A stretch of DNA of 64,000 nucleotides from Paludibacteraceae bacterium. Lineage in GTDB: Bacteria > Bacteroidota > Bacteroidia > Bacteroidales > Paludibacteraceae. This document shows, one piece after another, positions 61,969 to 64,000 of the stretch. Where the stretch lies: positions 186,001-250,000 of the forward strand of contig JAFYMG010000014.1 of assembly GCA_017556705.1 (NCBI GenBank), given 5' to 3'. The first letter of the stretch is position 1, and every line of letters begins with the position of its first letter. Below the pieces are notes generated by a model that worked only from the letters and a program-made list of their open reading frames with translations, made no database searches and was not told the DNA's origin. Both the position numbers and the translations under genes were made by a program.

Positions 61969-64000
61969 CTATTTCCGCTTCGCGCACATGTTCACCAAGT
62001 GTGCAATACTGCAATAGTCAATACCCGAGTGCGTACTGAGTCCTATCTCGCAGGTGCGTGAGTTGCTTACACCCATGGTAGCGCCTGCCTTCTCTACTTG
62101 TGGCTTCAATTTGCGTAGCGCCCACTTGTTGAGTGCTGGCTCTGTAAATCCCTTATCGCCTGCAAATGCACAGCAACCGATCTCCTCTGGTACCAATACG
62201 TTCTTCGCACATGCCTTCGCTACACGAGCTATCGTATCGGCTAGACCCATTTGACGAGTCGAACAAGTCACATGTACTGCCACGCAAGTATCCAATGGCG
62301 TGATCTCTACTTCGCTCAATACATATTTGTCGATAAACTCCGCAGGCTCATACAAATACAAGTGTTGCATGGTGTGGCGCATACGATGCAAACATGGACT
62401 CTGATCGCACAATACGGGCCAACGACCATTATCGCTCGCCTTCAATAGTGCCAATTCCAGTTCCGCAGCTTTGCGTTGTGCTTCATCGGGCATGCCTTTG
62501 CTCTCCCATATGGTGCCACAACATAATTTCTCCATGTTTTCTGGGAAAATCACCTCAAAACCTGCTTTGTTAAGCAGTTCGGTCATGTCGTTGATCAGTG
62601 GTTTCTTACCAGATCCCAAACGTTGATTCAAACAAGATGGGAAATATACTACGCGCTTGTCTTGCAAACCTTTTAGTCCGTTGACCGCACCATATTCTAT
62701 AGCTGTCTGTTTCTCTTTTTTACGGACCGGTCGTGGCAACGATGGTGTCCATAGTGGGATCAAACCGCCAGAGCCATAGTGCATTGTCTTGCCCAATAGC
62801 CTTGTCGCCTTGTCGCCTAATACGCTGTGAGCCACGTTGGCTACCTCCAGAATGCCCGTCAGCGCAGTGCCAATACTAGCCAAGTTCTTGCCTGCCCAAT
62901 ACCCCAGTTGCTTGCCTGCTGCACTCATATCCTTTTCGCGCACCAAGTGGATATAGTCGCCCACATTAATCTTGATTGGGCAGGAGGTAGAGCATAGTCC
63001 ATCACCAGCGCAGAGGTCACGACCAATCTTAGCAAAGTCTTTCTCCAAACTCTTCAGCAGCTTCTTCGCCTCTCGCCTTTTTGCCTCATCGCCTGATTTA
63101 GCCTGCTCGGCTAATCTTGCCAACTCGCGCTGTACGATGATACGTTGACGACTTGACAATGCAAAACCACATGCCACGCAATTCACCTCGCAGAAACCAC
63201 ATTCAATACAACGATCAATCATCGCATGCACCTCAGGCAATGGCTTGATATGTTCGATATAGGAATGTTCATCTTCGTTGAAGATCACACCAGGGTTCAT
63301 GATGTTCTCAGGGTCAAAGAGTTTCTTCACCTCGCACATCAATTCATAGGCATCATTGCCCCACTCACGACGAACGAATGGCGCCATGTTGCGTCCTGTA
63401 CCATGCTCTGCTTTTAGACTGCCATGATACTTATCTACTACCAAGTCCACTACCGCACGCATCATACCATCGTATTGCGCAATGGCTTGTGGCGAGTCGA
63501 AGCGTTGGTTGAGGATAAAGTGGTAATTGCCCTCCAACGCGTGACCATAGATCACAGCCTCTGGGTAATTGTGTTCAATAAATAGTTGTTGCAGGTCCAA
63601 GGTGGCTTGTGCTAAGTGTTCGCTAGGGAATGCAATGTCCTCAATCAAGCAGGTTGTACCCACCTCACGTGTGCCACCTACGGCAGGGAAGATACCTGAA
63701 CGCATCGCCCAGTATTTACCCGTGAGTGTAGGATCGGATGTGAAATCGGCAGGTGTGCAGAGATTATAATGATGCAATAGTTTTTCTAATGCCTCATTTT
63801 TCTCAGTGAGTTCCTCTTGTGTAAGCGCGTCGGTGCGAATCAATGCTGCACCTGCATCTTCTGGCAACCCTTGCAACTCTGGAAAATCCTTCTCCACCGT
63901 GCGCATTGCTTTGCGATCGAAGAACTCTGCTGCAGATAGCAATCCGGTGCCCTTCATCTCTGTGATAGCTTCACATGCCAATTTTGTGGTAGGGAAGAGC
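61969..64000 (-). CDS. FAD-linked oxidase fused to Fe-S subunit (D-lactate/glycolate dehydrogenase-like), 5' end outside window
   Basis: The frame is open to the window edge, so at least 677 C-terminal codons are seen and the FAD-binding N-terminus is missing. From the N-side: the FAD-oxidase C-domain (YGHALEGNYHFILNQRF, HGTGRNMAPFVRREWG), a two-cluster ferredoxin region with CIECGFCEVNC and CAGDGLCSTSCPIK, and two CCG-type domains (LCCGTIWESKG; GCCAFAGDKG). This is the fused layout of bacterial D-lactate dehydrogenases (cytochrome-type) and related oxidases. Substrate is inferred. Two short GCCT-family arrays (62797-62820, 63065-63094) encode GDKATRL and DEAKRREAK segments. Confidence 0.9.
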   Translation of the reverse strand, partial: LFPTTKLACEAITEMKGTGLLSAAEFFDRKAMRTVEKDFPELQGLPEDAGAALIRTDALTQEELTEKNEALEKLLHHYNLCTPADFTSDPTLTGKYWAMRSGIFPAVGGTREVGTTCLIEDIAFPSEHLAQATLDLQQLFIEHNYPEAVIYGHALEGNYHFILNQRFDSPQAIAQYDGMMRAVVDLVVDKYHGSLKAEHGTGRNMAPFVRREWGNDAYELMCEVKKLFDPENIMNPGVIFNEDEHSYIEHIKPLPEVHAMIDRCIECGFCEVNCVACGFALSSRQRIIVQRELARLAEQAKSGDEAKRREAKKLLKSLEKDFAKIGRDLCAGDGLCSTSCPIKINVGDYIHLVREKDMSAAGKQLGYWAGKNLASIGTALTGILEVANVAHSVLGDKATRLLGKTMHYGSGGLIPLWTPSLPRPVRKKEKQTAIEYGAVNGLKGLQDKRVVYFPSCLNQRLGSGKKPLINDMTELLNKAGFEVIFPENMEKLCCGTIWESKGMPDEAQRKAAELELALLKASDNGRWPVLCDQSPCLHRMRHTMQHLYLYEPAEFIDKYVLSEVEITPLDTCVAVHVTCSTRQMGLADTIARVAKACAKNVLVPEEIGCCAFAGDKGFTEPALNKWALRKLKPQVEKAGATMGVSNSRTCEIGLSTHSGIDYCSIAHLVNMCAKRK
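62797..62820 (+). repeat. Octamer array in the FAD oxidoreductase gene
   Basis: GCCTTGTC twice, then GCCTAATA, 8-nt period, antisense to the gene. Confidence 0.65.
63065..63094 (+). repeat. Mixed 7/8-mer array in the FAD oxidoreductase gene
   Basis: TTCGCCT, CTCGCCT, TTTTGCCT, CATCGCCT; two heptamers then two octamers, antisense to the gene, read as GDEAKRREAKK. Confidence 0.7.

Overview
This window reads as a chromosomal segment of an uncultured Bacteroidales (Bacteroidota). Evidence from the sequence: promoters of the TTTG/TTG - 19-20 nt - TAnnTTTG type, a pyrophosphate-dependent phosphofructokinase, a TonB-dependent receptor with a carboxypeptidase-like N-terminal domain, a FadL-like outer-membrane protein, BspA-type leucine-rich repeats, FISUMP domains, PCMD domains and C-terminal tails that look like type IX secretion signals. 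A family-level placement (for example Paludibacteraceae) would be a guess. No rRNA, tRNA, CRISPR array, integrase or insertion sequence was found.

Layout. 1-9.7 kb (+): end of uvrA, a CPA2 antiporter, an AddB-like PD-(D/E)XK nuclease, pfp, a small exported protein, a hotdog thioesterase and a long-chain acyl-CoA synthetase, closed by a strong terminator. 9.9-23 kb (-): a two-gene exported-protein operon, uvrB, and a 9.3-kb gene for a 3109-residue surface protein built from about 30 cadherin-like beta-sandwich repeats and two PCMD domains. 23.5-35.7 kb: a HAD hydrolase (+), then minus-strand transcription units: dxs-trkA-trkH-SGNH-MBOAT-coaE, and a metallo-beta-lactamase-fold hydrolase, a glycosyltransferase and an M23 peptidase. 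35.9-42.2 kb (+): a PepSY-like protein, folC, then a more accessory stretch with a RhuM-like protein, a structured RNA candidate, a possible modified-DNA reader domain and a BspA-like LRR protein. 42.2-46.1 kb: O-methyltransferase and a divergent Lrp regulator sharing a symmetric promoter region, trpS, and a small exported protein plus FadL-like porin behind a sigma-54 promoter. 46.2-53.7 kb: an RNA candidate with paired ends, then a minus-strand operon of barrel protein, FnIII/FISUMP lipoprotein, secreted caspase-fold protein, CD225 protein and DUF2752 protein. 54-64 kb: M20 peptidase, DUF2520 protein, mutS, TonB-dependent receptor, CYTH protein and the C-terminal part of a FAD/Fe-S oxidoreductase.

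The most striking signal is not a gene. More than twenty short arrays of degenerate heptanucleotide repeats are scattered through the window, in intergenic DNA and inside genes, including conserved enzymes (dxs carries five, and one more in its leader; coaE, folC, mutS, the AddB-like gene, an O-methyltransferase and an M20 peptidase also carry them). They fall into a few sequence families. Almost all have the C-rich, G-poor strand on the + strand regardless of gene direction. They are translated in frame as low-complexity inserts. They resemble in form the STRR heptamers of cyanobacteria and in behaviour the protein-coding palindromic elements of Rickettsia. Related arrays with 11-nt and 8-nt periods also occur. 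Three candidate non-coding RNAs with their own promoters or terminators, two good sigma-54 promoters and the caspase/FISUMP operon are the other points to follow up. All coordinates were read by eye, so those of short sites may be off by a base.
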